Assembly (NCBI RefSeq): GCF_003063415.1 | Contig: NZ_NESK01000030.1 | Span: 1-47,699, forward strand | Source: Limnohabitans sp. 2KL-17 | GTDB taxonomy: Bacteria; Pseudomonadota; Gammaproteobacteria; Burkholderiales; Burkholderiaceae_C | Direction: 5' to 3' | DNA length: 47,699 bases | Part shown: piece after piece, positions 7,968 to 16,165 of the stretch | How positions within the stretch are numbered: position 1 is the first letter of the stretch | Layout: every line of letters starts with the position of its first letter | The notes under the pieces: model-generated | Database searches by the model: none | Seen by the model: only the letters and a program-made list of their open reading frames with translations | What the model was told of the DNA's origin: nothing | Position numbers and translations under genes: made by a program

Positions 7968-10475
7968 ATGGAATTGAACAAAGCAGCATTGGTGGTGACA
8001 CAGGTTGGACCCTGGGCATGGTGGCGAACTTGGTGGCACCGCCAATCACCGAACAAACAAGACCGTTTTGCAAATCTGGCCCCGGTTGTCGCTGTTGTGT
8101 TGTTTCTTGCCGCCATTGCCAGTGCCTTTTGGTACTTGCGGGTTGAAGAAGTAGAACGTGAGCAAGAGGCCATCAAACGCGATGTTGAATACGCCCAACA
8201 ACGCCTGCGGTTAAGGCTGCTGGAGCGTCAAGAGCAGGTCATGCGGCTGGCAAGGGATGTATCGAACAGGGAAATTCGCAGCGAACAGTTTTTGTCCCGT
8301 GCGGAAGCATTGGTTCAGCAGCACCCGGAATTTTTATCACTGACTTGGATCGATGACCGCAGACGCATCATCGCCAACCAAAGTGCATCCAGCATTTCGC
8401 CAAGTCAGAACCTGCGCGCAGGCAATGTGCTCAAAGTGAGCGAAACAGAAAGTCACTTCAGTTTGGCTCGGGATCTGATGCAACCCATCTATGGCCAAGT
8501 CGATGCAGAAGAGGACAAAGATATTCAAATGACGGTGTTGCAACTGCACACACCACTGAGCAACGACCAGGGCGTATTCAGTGGGGTGATCCTGGCGCAA
8601 TACACCATGGAAGGACTGCTTCGCTACGGCATACCCACAGAGGTGTTGGCGAAATATGCCGTTGCTTTACAAAACAGCAAGGGCCATTTGTTGGCCGGGC
8701 AGACCATCCCTGAAAGAATTGCAATGTGGAGCCTTTTGCCCGGCAGCAAAAAACCCAACAATGATTACGAAGTACCCGTTTCTCCCGTTGGCAACGATTT
8801 GATTTTGCGCGCCCAGGCCTGGCGTACTTCACAGGGCTTGGTGGGAAGTGGGTTGTTCTGGCTGGTCAGTGTTTTGAGTGCCATGACGGCCTGGATGCTG
8901 ATCGGTAATTGGCGACATACACGGCGTCGCATACAAGCCCAAAAAGCGCTGGTGGCCGAAACAAATTTCCGACGTGCCATGGAAAACTCCATGGTCACGG
9001 GCATGCGCGCCCTAGATCTGAGGGGTCGCATCACTTATGTGAATCCTGCTTTTTGCCAAATGACCGGCTGGAGCGAGTCCGATCTGGTCGGCGCCGTGGC
9101 CCCCTTCCCCTACTGGCCTGACCAGGACAGGGAGTTGCTGATGAAGCGCCTTGAAGAAGAAATCAGCGGCCAGCATTCAACAGGGGGGTTTCAGGTCCGC
9201 GTGAAACGCCATAACGGACAGTTGTTCGATGCCCGTATGTACGTTTCTCCCCTGATTGACGCCAGTGGCAAGCAAACGGGTTGGATGACCTCCATGACCG
9301 ATATCACCGAACCCAACAGGATCCGTGATCAACTGGCCAGCTCGCACGAACGCTTCACCATTGTTCTTGAAGCGTTGGATGCATCGGTCTCAGTGGCTCC
9401 GTTAGGCAGCGAGGAGCTTCTGTTTGCCAACAAACTTTACCGACTCTGGTTTGATCAAAGCACTAAAGGGCATTTGCGCTTGTTGCAGCAAGCAGGGGCG
9501 ACCGATTCGACTGAGCGATCTGACGATGTGGACGAAATGGTGGGTTTGCCCACTGAAAGTCTGACCGTGGCGGGATCTGAAAACTCGGAAATTTTTATTC
9601 CGGAACTCGGTAAGTGGCTGGAGGTGCGTTCGCGTTACATCAACTGGGCGGACGGTCGATTGGCGCAGATGGTGATTGCCAGCGACATCACGCCGCGCCG
9701 CAAGGCCGAAGAGTTGGCCGCCCAGCAAGCAGAACGAGCCCAAACCGCCAGTCGCCTGATCACCATGGGTGAAATGGCCTCCAGCGTGGCCCATGAGTTG
9801 AACCAACCGCTGACTGCGATCAGCAATTACTGCAGCGGCATGATCTCGCGCATCAAGTCCCAACAAGTCAGCGAACAAGACCTGCTTTCAGCTTTGGACA
9901 AAACCGCTCGCCAGGCCCAACGGGCTGGACAGATCATCTTGCGGATTCGCAGTTTTGTGAAACGCAGCGAACCCAATCGAACACTTTCCGATGTGTCGGC
10001 CATGGTGAGCGAATCGCTGGAACTGGCAGAAATAGAGATGCGCAGGCGCCATGTCCGCCTGACTCACCATGTGGCTGCCCGCCTGCCTCAACTGTTGGTA
10101 GACCCCATCCTGATTGAGCAAGTACTGATCAATTTGATGAAAAATGCTGCGGAATCCATCGACAACTCCCATCGGCCCAATGGGCAACGTGAAGTCGAGT
10201 TGCGCATTGTCCCCAAACAAATCGATAACCAGTCGGTGGTGGAATTTTCGGTCACGGATTCGGGACAAGGCCTGCCGCCGGAAGACATTGAAAGGGTTTA
10301 CGAGGCCTTTTTCTCAACCAAAGTTGAAGGCATGGGGATCGGACTGAATTTGTGCCGAAGCATCGTCGAATCCCACCAGGGCAGGATCGCTGCCGAGAAC
10401 CTCTACAATTCCAGCGGAGTGATGGGTTGCCGGTTTTCCTTTTGGATTCCGGTCAATGCCGATCCGATCACATAA
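7968..10475 (+). CDS. Membrane-bound PAS-domain sensor histidine kinase
   Basis: An 835-residue kinase. A first membrane helix at about 36-57 and a second at about 293-314 enclose a roughly 230-residue periplasmic sensor region. A PAS domain follows (about 330-447, with ITYVNPAFCQMTGW), then a second PAS-like segment (about 455-575). The kinase core has phospho-acceptor His609 in SVAHELNQPLTAISNYCSG, N-box Asn722/Asn726, the G1 box DSGQG (764-768) and the G2 box GMGIGL. The H-box puts it with the FixL/DctB-type kinases. It lies 19 bases upstream of a FixJ-type regulator, its evident partner. No strong ribosome-binding site is visible before the ATG, so an alternative start is possible. The ligand is unknown. 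The divergent placement beside aceE suggests sensing carbon or redox state, which is inference. Confidence 0.88.
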   Translation: MELNKAALVVTQVGPWAWWRTWWHRQSPNKQDRFANLAPVVAVVLFLAAIASAFWYLRVEEVEREQEAIKRDVEYAQQRLRLRLLERQEQVMRLARDVSNREIRSEQFLSRAEALVQQHPEFLSLTWIDDRRRIIANQSASSISPSQNLRAGNVLKVSETESHFSLARDLMQPIYGQVDAEEDKDIQMTVLQLHTPLSNDQGVFSGVILAQYTMEGLLRYGIPTEVLAKYAVALQNSKGHLLAGQTIPERIAMWSLLPGSKKPNNDYEVPVSPVGNDLILRAQAWRTSQGLVGSGLFWLVSVLSAMTAWMLIGNWRHTRRRIQAQKALVAETNFRRAMENSMVTGMRALDLRGRITYVNPAFCQMTGWSESDLVGAVAPFPYWPDQDRELLMKRLEEEISGQHSTGGFQVRVKRHNGQLFDARMYVSPLIDASGKQTGWMTSMTDITEPNRIRDQLASSHERFTIVLEALDASVSVAPLGSEELLFANKLYRLWFDQSTKGHLRLLQQAGATDSTERSDDVDEMVGLPTESLTVAGSENSEIFIPELGKWLEVRSRYINWADGRLAQMVIASDITPRRKAEELAAQQAERAQTASRLITMGEMASSVAHELNQPLTAISNYCSGMISRIKSQQVSEQDLLSALDKTARQAQRAGQIILRIRSFVKRSEPNRTLSDVSAMVSESLELAEIEMRRRHVRLTHHVAARLPQLLVDPILIEQVLINLMKNAAESIDNSHRPNGQREVELRIVPKQIDNQSVVEFSVTDSGQGLPPEDIERVYEAFFSTKVEGMGIGLNLCRSIVESHQGRIAAENLYNSSGVMGCRFSFWIPVNADPIT

Positions 10476-10494
10476 CCACCCACGGGGTAAATGA

Positions 10495-11121
10495 ATGAGC
10501 TTGATTCCCAAAAAAGGTACTGTTTACGTTGTGGACGACGACGAAGCGGTGCGCGACTCCTTGCAGTGGCTGCTCGAAGGCAAAGACTACCGGGTGCGTT
10601 GTTTCGACAGCGCTGAATCTTTCATCAGCCGCTACGACCCCCGTGAAGTAGCCTGTCTGATCGCAGACATCCGCATGGGAGGCATGACCGGTTTGGAGTT
10701 GCAAGACCGCCTGATTGAGCGCAAATCACCCTTGCCTATCGTGTTCATCACCGGCCATGGCGACGTGCCAATGGCTGTGAACACCATGAAAAAAGGCGCC
10801 ATGGACTTCATTCAGAAGCCCTTCAAGGAAGAAGAATTGCTGGTTTTGGTCGAGCGCATGCTGGATGAAGCTCGGGACGCCTTTGCTGACTACCAACAAG
10901 CGGCAAGCCGCGATGCCCTGTTGTCCAAACTCACAGGCCGTGAAGCCCAGGTTCTGGAACGAATCGTTGCTGGACGCCTGAACAAACAGATCGCTGACGA
11001 TCTGGGGATCAGCATCAAGACGGTAGAAGCACACCGCGCCAACATCATGGAAAAGCTGAACGCCAACACCGTGGCAGACCTTCTCAAAATTGCCTTGGGG
11101 CAAAACGCAGCCAAGGCCTGA
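10495..11121 (+). CDS. FixJ/LuxR-family response regulator
   Basis: A 208-residue transcription regulator. The receiver domain (about 8-125) has the acidic pair in VVDDDEA, phosphorylation site Asp58 in LIADIRMGG, the switch Thr in FITGHGD, and Lys in [10 protein letters not shown] LuxR-type helix-turn-helix follows at about 140-203 ([22 protein letters not shown], then [16 protein letters not shown]). This is the FixJ/TtrR/StyR subfamily. It is co-transcribed with the upstream kinase and ends just before a hairpin terminator. Targets are unknown; the adjacent aceE operon is the obvious one to consider. Confidence 0.9.
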   Translation: MSLIPKKGTVYVVDDDEAVRDSLQWLLEGKDYRVRCFDSAESFISRYDPREVACLIADIRMGGMTGLELQDRLIERKSPLPIVFITGHGDVPMAVNTMKKGAMDFIQKPFKEEELLVLVERMLDEARDAFADYQQAASRDALLSKLTGREAQVLERIVAGRLNKQIADDLGISIKTVEAHRANIMEKLNANTVADLLKIALGQNAAKA

Positions 11122-11139
11122 GCACACGCTTCCCCTTTG

Positions 11140-11168
11140 AAACGCCCGCAACTGTCGGGCGTTTTGCA
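11140..11168 (+). terminator. Intrinsic terminator after the response regulator
   Basis: AAACGCCCG (11140-11148) pairs with CGGGCGTTT (11156-11164) around a seven-base loop and runs into a T-rich tail (TTTTGCATTTTTC). It separates the two-component operon from folD, which starts at 11199. Confidence 0.85.
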
Positions 11169-11198
11169 TTTTTCATTGACTTATTCATACGCTTCACA

Positions 11199-12050
11199 AT
11201 GACTGCCCAAATCATCGACGGCATCGCCCTGTCCAAACATCTTCGCTCTGAAGTGGCCACACGCGCCCAAGCGCTGATAACCAAAGGCGTCACACCCGGT
11301 CTGGCCGTGGTGTTGGTGGGGGACAACCCGGCCAGCCAGGTTTACGTGCGCAACAAGGTCAAGGCCTGTGAAGACAGTGGTCTTTACTCCGTACTGGAGA
11401 AATACGAAGTCAGCATGACCGAAGCCGACTTGCTGGCCCGTGTCGAAGCCCTGAACCACGACCCTGCCATCCACGGCATTCTGGTGCAACTGCCACTGCC
11501 TGCGCACATCGATGCGCAAAAAGTGATCGAAGCCATCAGCCCGGCCAAAGATGTCGACGGCTTCCACATCGCCAGCGCGGGTGCGCTGATGACGGGCATG
11601 CCAGGCTTTTGGCCTTGCACGCCTTATGGCTGCATGAAGATGCTCGAAAGCATTGGCTACAACCTGAAGGGCAAACACGCCGTGGTCATCGGCCGCAGCA
11701 ACATTGTGGGCAAGCCCATGGCGCTGATGCTGCTGCAAAAAGATGCCACCGTCACCGTTTGCCATTCACATACCCAAGACCTCAAGGCGATCACATTGCA
11801 GGCCGATGTGATAGTAGCTGCCGTAGGAAAGCGCAATGTGCTGACCGCCGACATGGTCAAACCCGGCGCCGTGGTGCTGGACGTGGGCATGAACCGCAAC
11901 GAAGAAGGAAAGCTCTGCGGGGACGTGGACTTTGAAGGCGTGAAACAAGTCGCCAGTCACATCACCCCCGTTCCTGGCGGCGTTGGCCCCATGACCATCA
12001 CAATGCTGTTGGTCAATACCCTTGAAGCGGCGGAACGTGCCTCCAATTGA
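11199..12050 (+). CDS. folD: Methylenetetrahydrofolate dehydrogenase/cyclohydrolase
   Basis: A 283-residue bifunctional enzyme that interconverts 5,10-methylene-, methenyl- and 10-formyl-tetrahydrofolate using NADP+. It supplies one-carbon units for purines and formyl-methionine. Family signatures are present: [21 protein letters not shown] near the N-terminus with the catalytic lysine, PAKDVDGFH, the dinucleotide-binding [11 protein letters not shown], and the C-terminal [11 protein letters not shown]. The length is normal for the family. The start is the first ATG after the upstream terminator. It is followed 40 bases later by prlC and is probably co-transcribed with it. Confidence 0.96.
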   Translation: MTAQIIDGIALSKHLRSEVATRAQALITKGVTPGLAVVLVGDNPASQVYVRNKVKACEDSGLYSVLEKYEVSMTEADLLARVEALNHDPAIHGILVQLPLPAHIDAQKVIEAISPAKDVDGFHIASAGALMTGMPGFWPCTPYGCMKMLESIGYNLKGKHAVVIGRSNIVGKPMALMLLQKDATVTVCHSHTQDLKAITLQADVIVAAVGKRNVLTADMVKPGAVVLDVGMNRNEEGKLCGDVDFEGVKQVASHITPVPGGVGPMTITMLLVNTLEAAERASN

Positions 12051-12090
12051 TGAACATCTTTGTTCGCCGGTCCCACATCTGGAAACCCTC

Positions 12091-14130
12091 ATGACCAACC
12101 CCTTGCTTGACTCAACCGACTTGCCCCTTTTTGACCAAATTGCCCCCGAGCATGTAGCACCGGCTCTGGACGCCCTTTTGGCCGCCGCCGAAACATCACT
12201 TGAAATAGTCACGGCGCAAGAATTCCCGGCCGACTGGAAAGCCATCTCCCAAACTCTGGATGTGAGCAACGAGCGTCTGGGCATGGCATGGGGCGCTGTA
12301 AGCCACCTCAACAGCGTGGCCGATACGCCCGAATTACGCGTTGCCTACAACGCCGCACTGCCCCGTGTGACCGAATTCTGGACGCGTCTGGGCAGCGATG
12401 AGCGCTTGTATGACAAATACAAAGCCATTGACGTGGCCGGCCTCAACCCCGAACAGCAGCAGGCCCACAAAAACGCCTTGCGTGCCTTCGTTTTGGGCGG
12501 TGCCGAACTGCAAGGTCTGGCCAAAGAGCGTTATGCGGCCATTCAGGAACGTCTGGCAGAAATTACCCAGAAGTTCAGCGAAAACACATTGGACGCCACC
12601 GACAGCTTCACCTTGACCGTGACGGAAGATGCGCTCAAAGGCCTGCCCGCCGACGTGCTGCAAGCCACCCGTGACGCTGCCCTTAAAGAAGGCCAAGAAG
12701 GCCATCGACTGTCACTCAAAATGCCGGTCTACCTGCCCGTCATGCAGTTTGCAGACAATGCCGCACTGCGCGAACAACTCTACAAAGCGCATGTGACCCG
12801 CGCCTCCGATCAGGCACCTGAAGATGCCAAGCATTTCGACAACACCCCTTTGATGCAGGAAATTCTGGCCTTGCGCCAGGAGGAAGCACGTTTGCTGGGT
12901 TTTGACAATTACGCCCAGGCATCGGTGGTGCCCAAAATGGCCGAATCGCCCGAGAAAGTCATCGGTTTTTTGCGCGATTTGGCCGTCAAGGCCCGGCCAT
13001 TTGCCGAAAAAGACCTCGCTGATCTGCGCGATTTTGCGGCCAAAGAGTTGGGTATCCATGGCCCCCTGAACGCTTGGGATGTGCCCTATCTGTCAGAAAA
13101 ACTCAAAGAAGCCCGTTACAGCTTCAGTGAGCAAGAAGTCAAACAATACTTCACCGCACCCAAGGTGTTGGCAGGTCTGTTCAAAATCATCGAAACCCTG
13201 TTTGAAGTCAACATCCGACCCGATCAGGCACCTGTCTGGCACCCTGCCGTAGGCTTTTACCGGATTGAACGGCAAGGCCATTTGGTGGGTCAGTTCTACT
13301 TGGACCCCCCTGCCCGCTCGGGTAAACGCGGCGGCGCCTGGATGGACGATGTGCGCGGTCGTTGGGAGCGCCCTGATACGGGTTTGTTGCAAACACCCGT
13401 GGCCCATCTGGTTTGCAATTTCGCTGAAGGCGTCAACGGCCGGCCTGCACTGCTCACCCATGACGACGTGATCACCCTGTTTCACGAGTTTGGCCACGGC
13501 TTGCACCACATGCTCACGCAAGTCAACGAACGAGATGTCTCGGGCATCAGCGGCGTTGAATGGGATGCGGTCGAGTTGCCCAGTCAATTCATGGAAAATT
13601 TCTGCTGGGAATGGTCTGTGATCAGCCACATGACAGCGCACGAGCAGACTGGCAAGCCTTTGCCGCGCGTACTGTTTGACAAGATACTGGCCGCCAAGAA
13701 CTTCCAAAGCGGATTGCAAACCCTTCGCCAGATCGAGTTCTCACTGTTTGACATGCTGGTGCACTCCGAGCACGACCCAGCACAAGACTTCATGCCCTTG
13801 CTGCAAAAAGTTCGCGACGAAGTGGCCGTCATGCGCCCACCGTCGTTCAACCGCATGGCCCATACCTTCAGCCACATCTTTGCCGGCGGTTATGCGGCCG
13901 GTTATTACAGTTACAAATGGGCTGAAGTGCTGAGCGCCGATGCCTATGCCGCCTTTGAAGAAACCGCAGCCGCCGATGGCACACCGAGCGTTGAAACTGG
14001 ACGCCTGTACCGCAAAGCCATTCTTGAAGTCGGTGGTAGCCGTCCTGCCCTGGAGTCGTTCAAGGCTTTTCGGGGCCGTGAACCCAACTTGGATGCCCTG
14101 TTGCGGCATCAGGGGATGGTCGGCGCTTGA
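12091..14130 (+). CDS. prlC: Oligopeptidase A (M3 zinc metallopeptidase)
   Basis: A 679-residue cytoplasmic peptidase of the M3 (thimet oligopeptidase) family, which degrades short peptides such as cleaved signal peptides. The zinc motif HEFGH lies at about 465-469 (in TLFHEFGHGLHHMLT), and the third zinc ligand is expected in the following EWDAVELPSQFMENF segment. The C-terminal region AGYYSYKWAEVLSADAYAAF is typical of PrlC. The ATG at 12091 is preferred over one at 12022, because MTNPLLDSTDLPLFD matches family N-termini and the upstream extension overlaps folD. It ends 121 bases before the outer-membrane protein gene. Confidence 0.93.
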   Translation: MTNPLLDSTDLPLFDQIAPEHVAPALDALLAAAETSLEIVTAQEFPADWKAISQTLDVSNERLGMAWGAVSHLNSVADTPELRVAYNAALPRVTEFWTRLGSDERLYDKYKAIDVAGLNPEQQQAHKNALRAFVLGGAELQGLAKERYAAIQERLAEITQKFSENTLDATDSFTLTVTEDALKGLPADVLQATRDAALKEGQEGHRLSLKMPVYLPVMQFADNAALREQLYKAHVTRASDQAPEDAKHFDNTPLMQEILALRQEEARLLGFDNYAQASVVPKMAESPEKVIGFLRDLAVKARPFAEKDLADLRDFAAKELGIHGPLNAWDVPYLSEKLKEARYSFSEQEVKQYFTAPKVLAGLFKIIETLFEVNIRPDQAPVWHPAVGFYRIERQGHLVGQFYLDPPARSGKRGGAWMDDVRGRWERPDTGLLQTPVAHLVCNFAEGVNGRPALLTHDDVITLFHEFGHGLHHMLTQVNERDVSGISGVEWDAVELPSQFMENFCWEWSVISHMTAHEQTGKPLPRVLFDKILAAKNFQSGLQTLRQIEFSLFDMLVHSEHDPAQDFMPLLQKVRDEVAVMRPPSFNRMAHTFSHIFAGGYAAGYYSYKWAEVLSADAYAAFEETAAADGTPSVETGRLYRKAILEVGGSRPALESFKAFRGREPNLDALLRHQGMVGA

Positions 14131-14251
14131 GTCCGCACCGGCCCATGGATTCAAATTGCGCTGCCTTCGGGGGCGCATGGGGCGGTAGACTCCTTGGGTT
14201 GTTATGTTTTCCGAAGATTTGACAACTCTAAGTAATTTCCAAAAGGTTTTT

Positions 14252-15832
14252 ATGCTTCTTCAAGGGACCTTGGCCCACGACAAAATTCGGAAACTTGCAC
14301 TCTTTGGCGTTTCGCTGACCTTGTCATTCGCTGGGTTTGCACAGAGCCAGCCAGCCCCATCGCCAGACGAGAAGTTGGCGCCCGTACCCACCACTTGGCG
14401 TTTGACCAATGAGACATGGAAACTCCCAGCCGGTGAGACCCTGGGCATGGTGGGGGGAAACCTGCTTTTTGATGTGAGCGATCAGGTCAAACTTGGCGTC
14501 GGTTCCTACGGAGCAATGCGAGGCCAACGTGGCGGCTTCATCACGCTGGGCCTTGCCGCTGAGCTCAACCAAAAAATCACGGACCAGTGGTCCGCAGAAA
14601 CCGGTCTTTTTGTAGGTGGGGGGGGCGGTCGTGGGAGTGGTGCTTTGGCGGGTGGTGGGCTGATGTTGCGCAGCCACGCCGGCCTCAGTTACGACACGCA
14701 GGGCTTCGGTAAATTTGGATTGGGCGTTAGCCACGTGCGTTTCCCTTCGGGCACCATTCAATCCACGCAGCCCTATTTGCTGTATGACTACACCTTTACG
14801 AGTCTATTCGCCAATGGATGGCGTCATGCGCCTTCGGTCACGCAGCCTGCACTGGACATCCTCGAAAGCAAACAGCAAGAGTTTTCACCGGTTTACCGCC
14901 ACTACAGCATTCCTGGGTCTGTGGTTCAGGACAATGGCGCAGCCCAGCACCGCAGCATTCAACTCACGGGCGTCGAGTGGTTGAGTTATTTGGACGACCG
15001 CTGGTTCCTGAAGCTTGAGTCTGAAGGCGCCATGGGTGGCAAGAGCAATGGCTACATGCAGATACTGGTCGGTGCTGGTTATCGCTTGCCACTTGGACCC
15101 GGCACGGCTGTCAAGATGCATGTTGCGGCGGGACCCGCTGGGGGCGGCAGTGTCGACACCGGAGGTGGCTTGTTGCTCGATGGCGGCATTGCTCTGCAAC
15201 AAAAAATCAGTCGCTCCAAATCGCTGGAATTGTCGCTGGGACACGTGCGCTCACCGTCTGCCAGTTTTAAAGCCAACAGCGTGGCCTTGAAATTAAGCCA
15301 TCATTTTGGAATTCCAAGTGCTGACAATGACGTCAGTTGGATTTCTTTGGCCTCGTTTGAACCTCAAGCACTCAGGATGCGGATTGTCAACCAAACATAC
15401 CTGAAGGGCAGCCCGAATTGGCGCAACAGTTACGTCGACCAATCTGTCAACAACCTGGGCGTTCAGCTGGACTACTTCTTGCCGGGCTCAAATAACGCAA
15501 CCCGTGTTTTTGCCACTGGGCAAGGACTGGCCGCTTACGCAGGAAATGCTGGCGCCTACATGACAGGTCTGATCGGTGCTGGCGTTCAAACGTCACTTGG
15601 CACCCACTGGTTTGCTGAGGCTGAAGGGCTGGTTGGCGCCGCGGGTGGCGGTGGCCTGGCGGTGGGTGGCGGCTTGGTAGGTCAAGCCAATGCAGGCTTG
15701 GGCTACCGGTTGACCAAGTCCTTGTCGGTAATGGGTACAGCTGGTTACATGGCTGCTAAGGGGGGCGAGTTTAAGGCCAAGGTTTTGGGGGTATCGCTCG
15801 CTTACCAATTCACTGGCTTTGCACAGAAGTAA
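14252..15832 (+). CDS. Predicted outer-membrane protein with three internal repeats
   Basis: A 526-residue protein of unknown function. A signal peptide is visible at 1-31 (basic IRK, then ALFGVSLTLSFAGFAQ). The rest is rich in Gly, aromatic-ending beta strands and alternating hydrophobic residues, and ends in SLAYQFTGFAQK, consistent with a beta-barrel. About 68-184, 244-351 and 404-521 share one plan: a GYM.LIGAG-type strand, a charged strand, a Gly-rich stretch (GGGGGRGSGALAGGG; AGPAGGGSVDTGGG; AAGGGGLAVGGG), an A/GLGY strand, a GHVR/SHVR-like strand, and a closing L..SYxF strand. The start at 14252 is chosen over 14204 because AAAAGG precedes it and the signal peptide then begins properly. 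I do not recognise the family. It stands alone between prlC and a terminator. Confidence 0.75.
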   Translation: MLLQGTLAHDKIRKLALFGVSLTLSFAGFAQSQPAPSPDEKLAPVPTTWRLTNETWKLPAGETLGMVGGNLLFDVSDQVKLGVGSYGAMRGQRGGFITLGLAAELNQKITDQWSAETGLFVGGGGGRGSGALAGGGLMLRSHAGLSYDTQGFGKFGLGVSHVRFPSGTIQSTQPYLLYDYTFTSLFANGWRHAPSVTQPALDILESKQQEFSPVYRHYSIPGSVVQDNGAAQHRSIQLTGVEWLSYLDDRWFLKLESEGAMGGKSNGYMQILVGAGYRLPLGPGTAVKMHVAAGPAGGGSVDTGGGLLLDGGIALQQKISRSKSLELSLGHVRSPSASFKANSVALKLSHHFGIPSADNDVSWISLASFEPQALRMRIVNQTYLKGSPNWRNSYVDQSVNNLGVQLDYFLPGSNNATRVFATGQGLAAYAGNAGAYMTGLIGAGVQTSLGTHWFAEAEGLVGAAGGGGLAVGGGLVGQANAGLGYRLTKSLSVMGTAGYMAAKGGEFKAKVLGVSLAYQFTGFAQK

Positions 15833-15844
15833 CGAATCCAACCC

Positions 15845-15869
15845 GCGGTGTAAAAAACCGCTTATTTTT
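15845..15869 (+). terminator. Probable terminator after the repeat protein gene
   Basis: GCGGT (15845-15849) and ACCGC (15857-15861) form a short stem around a seven-base loop, followed by TTATTTTT. The stem is short, so efficiency is uncertain, but its place 12 bases past the stop codon fits. Confidence 0.6.
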
Positions 15870-15975
15870 GACATGCGCACGAAGGTCATGATCTGACCCA
15901 CCATCAAAGACAAGCCCCAAGGGGCGAGTTCTAAAGTACTGACGCTATGCCAGCGGATATGGACGCATCTTTGAC

Positions 15976-16009
15976 AAAAAAAAGCACCGGGCATTTCTGC
16001 CAAGTGCTT
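15976..16009 (-). terminator. Terminator of the tRNA-Val gene
   Basis: Read on the minus strand, AAGCAC (16009-16004) pairs with GTGCTT (15987-15982). Inner GGCA/TGCC pairing is present, and eight T residues follow. It lies 18 bases past the CCA end of the tRNA. Confidence 0.85.
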
Positions 16010-16026
16010 GTTTTTCCTACCAAATT

Positions 16027-16103
16027 TGGTAGGCGCGACTAGATTCGAACTAGCGACCCCCACCATGTCAAGGTGGTGCTCTAACCAACTGAGCTACGCG
16101 CCT
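16027..16103 (-). tRNA. tRNA-Val (anticodon GAC)
   Basis: On the minus strand a full cloverleaf can be drawn. Acceptor AGGCGCG pairs with CGCGCCT, the D-stem is GCTC/GAGC, the anticodon stem is CCACC/GGTGG with loop TTGACAT (anticodon GAC), and the T-arm is GCTAG-TTCGAAT-CTAGT. Discriminator A and an encoded CCA complete the 77 bases. The GAC anticodon reads GUC and GUU valine codons. A TACAAT -10-like hexamer on the minus strand (16121-16116) lies 12 bases before the 5' end. relA ends 62 bases upstream on the same strand. Confidence 0.96.
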
Positions 16104-16165
16104 GTTGAGCCCCAAATTGTATCAGCAAAAAACGTGGTTTTATCGACAACTTGCCCTGCAAGCCT

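Noticed and set aside
16018..16031. Palindrome TACCAAATTTGGTA as an operator
   Set aside because: Half of it is the CCA end and discriminator of tRNA-Val, so the symmetry is probably incidental or part of 3'-end processing.
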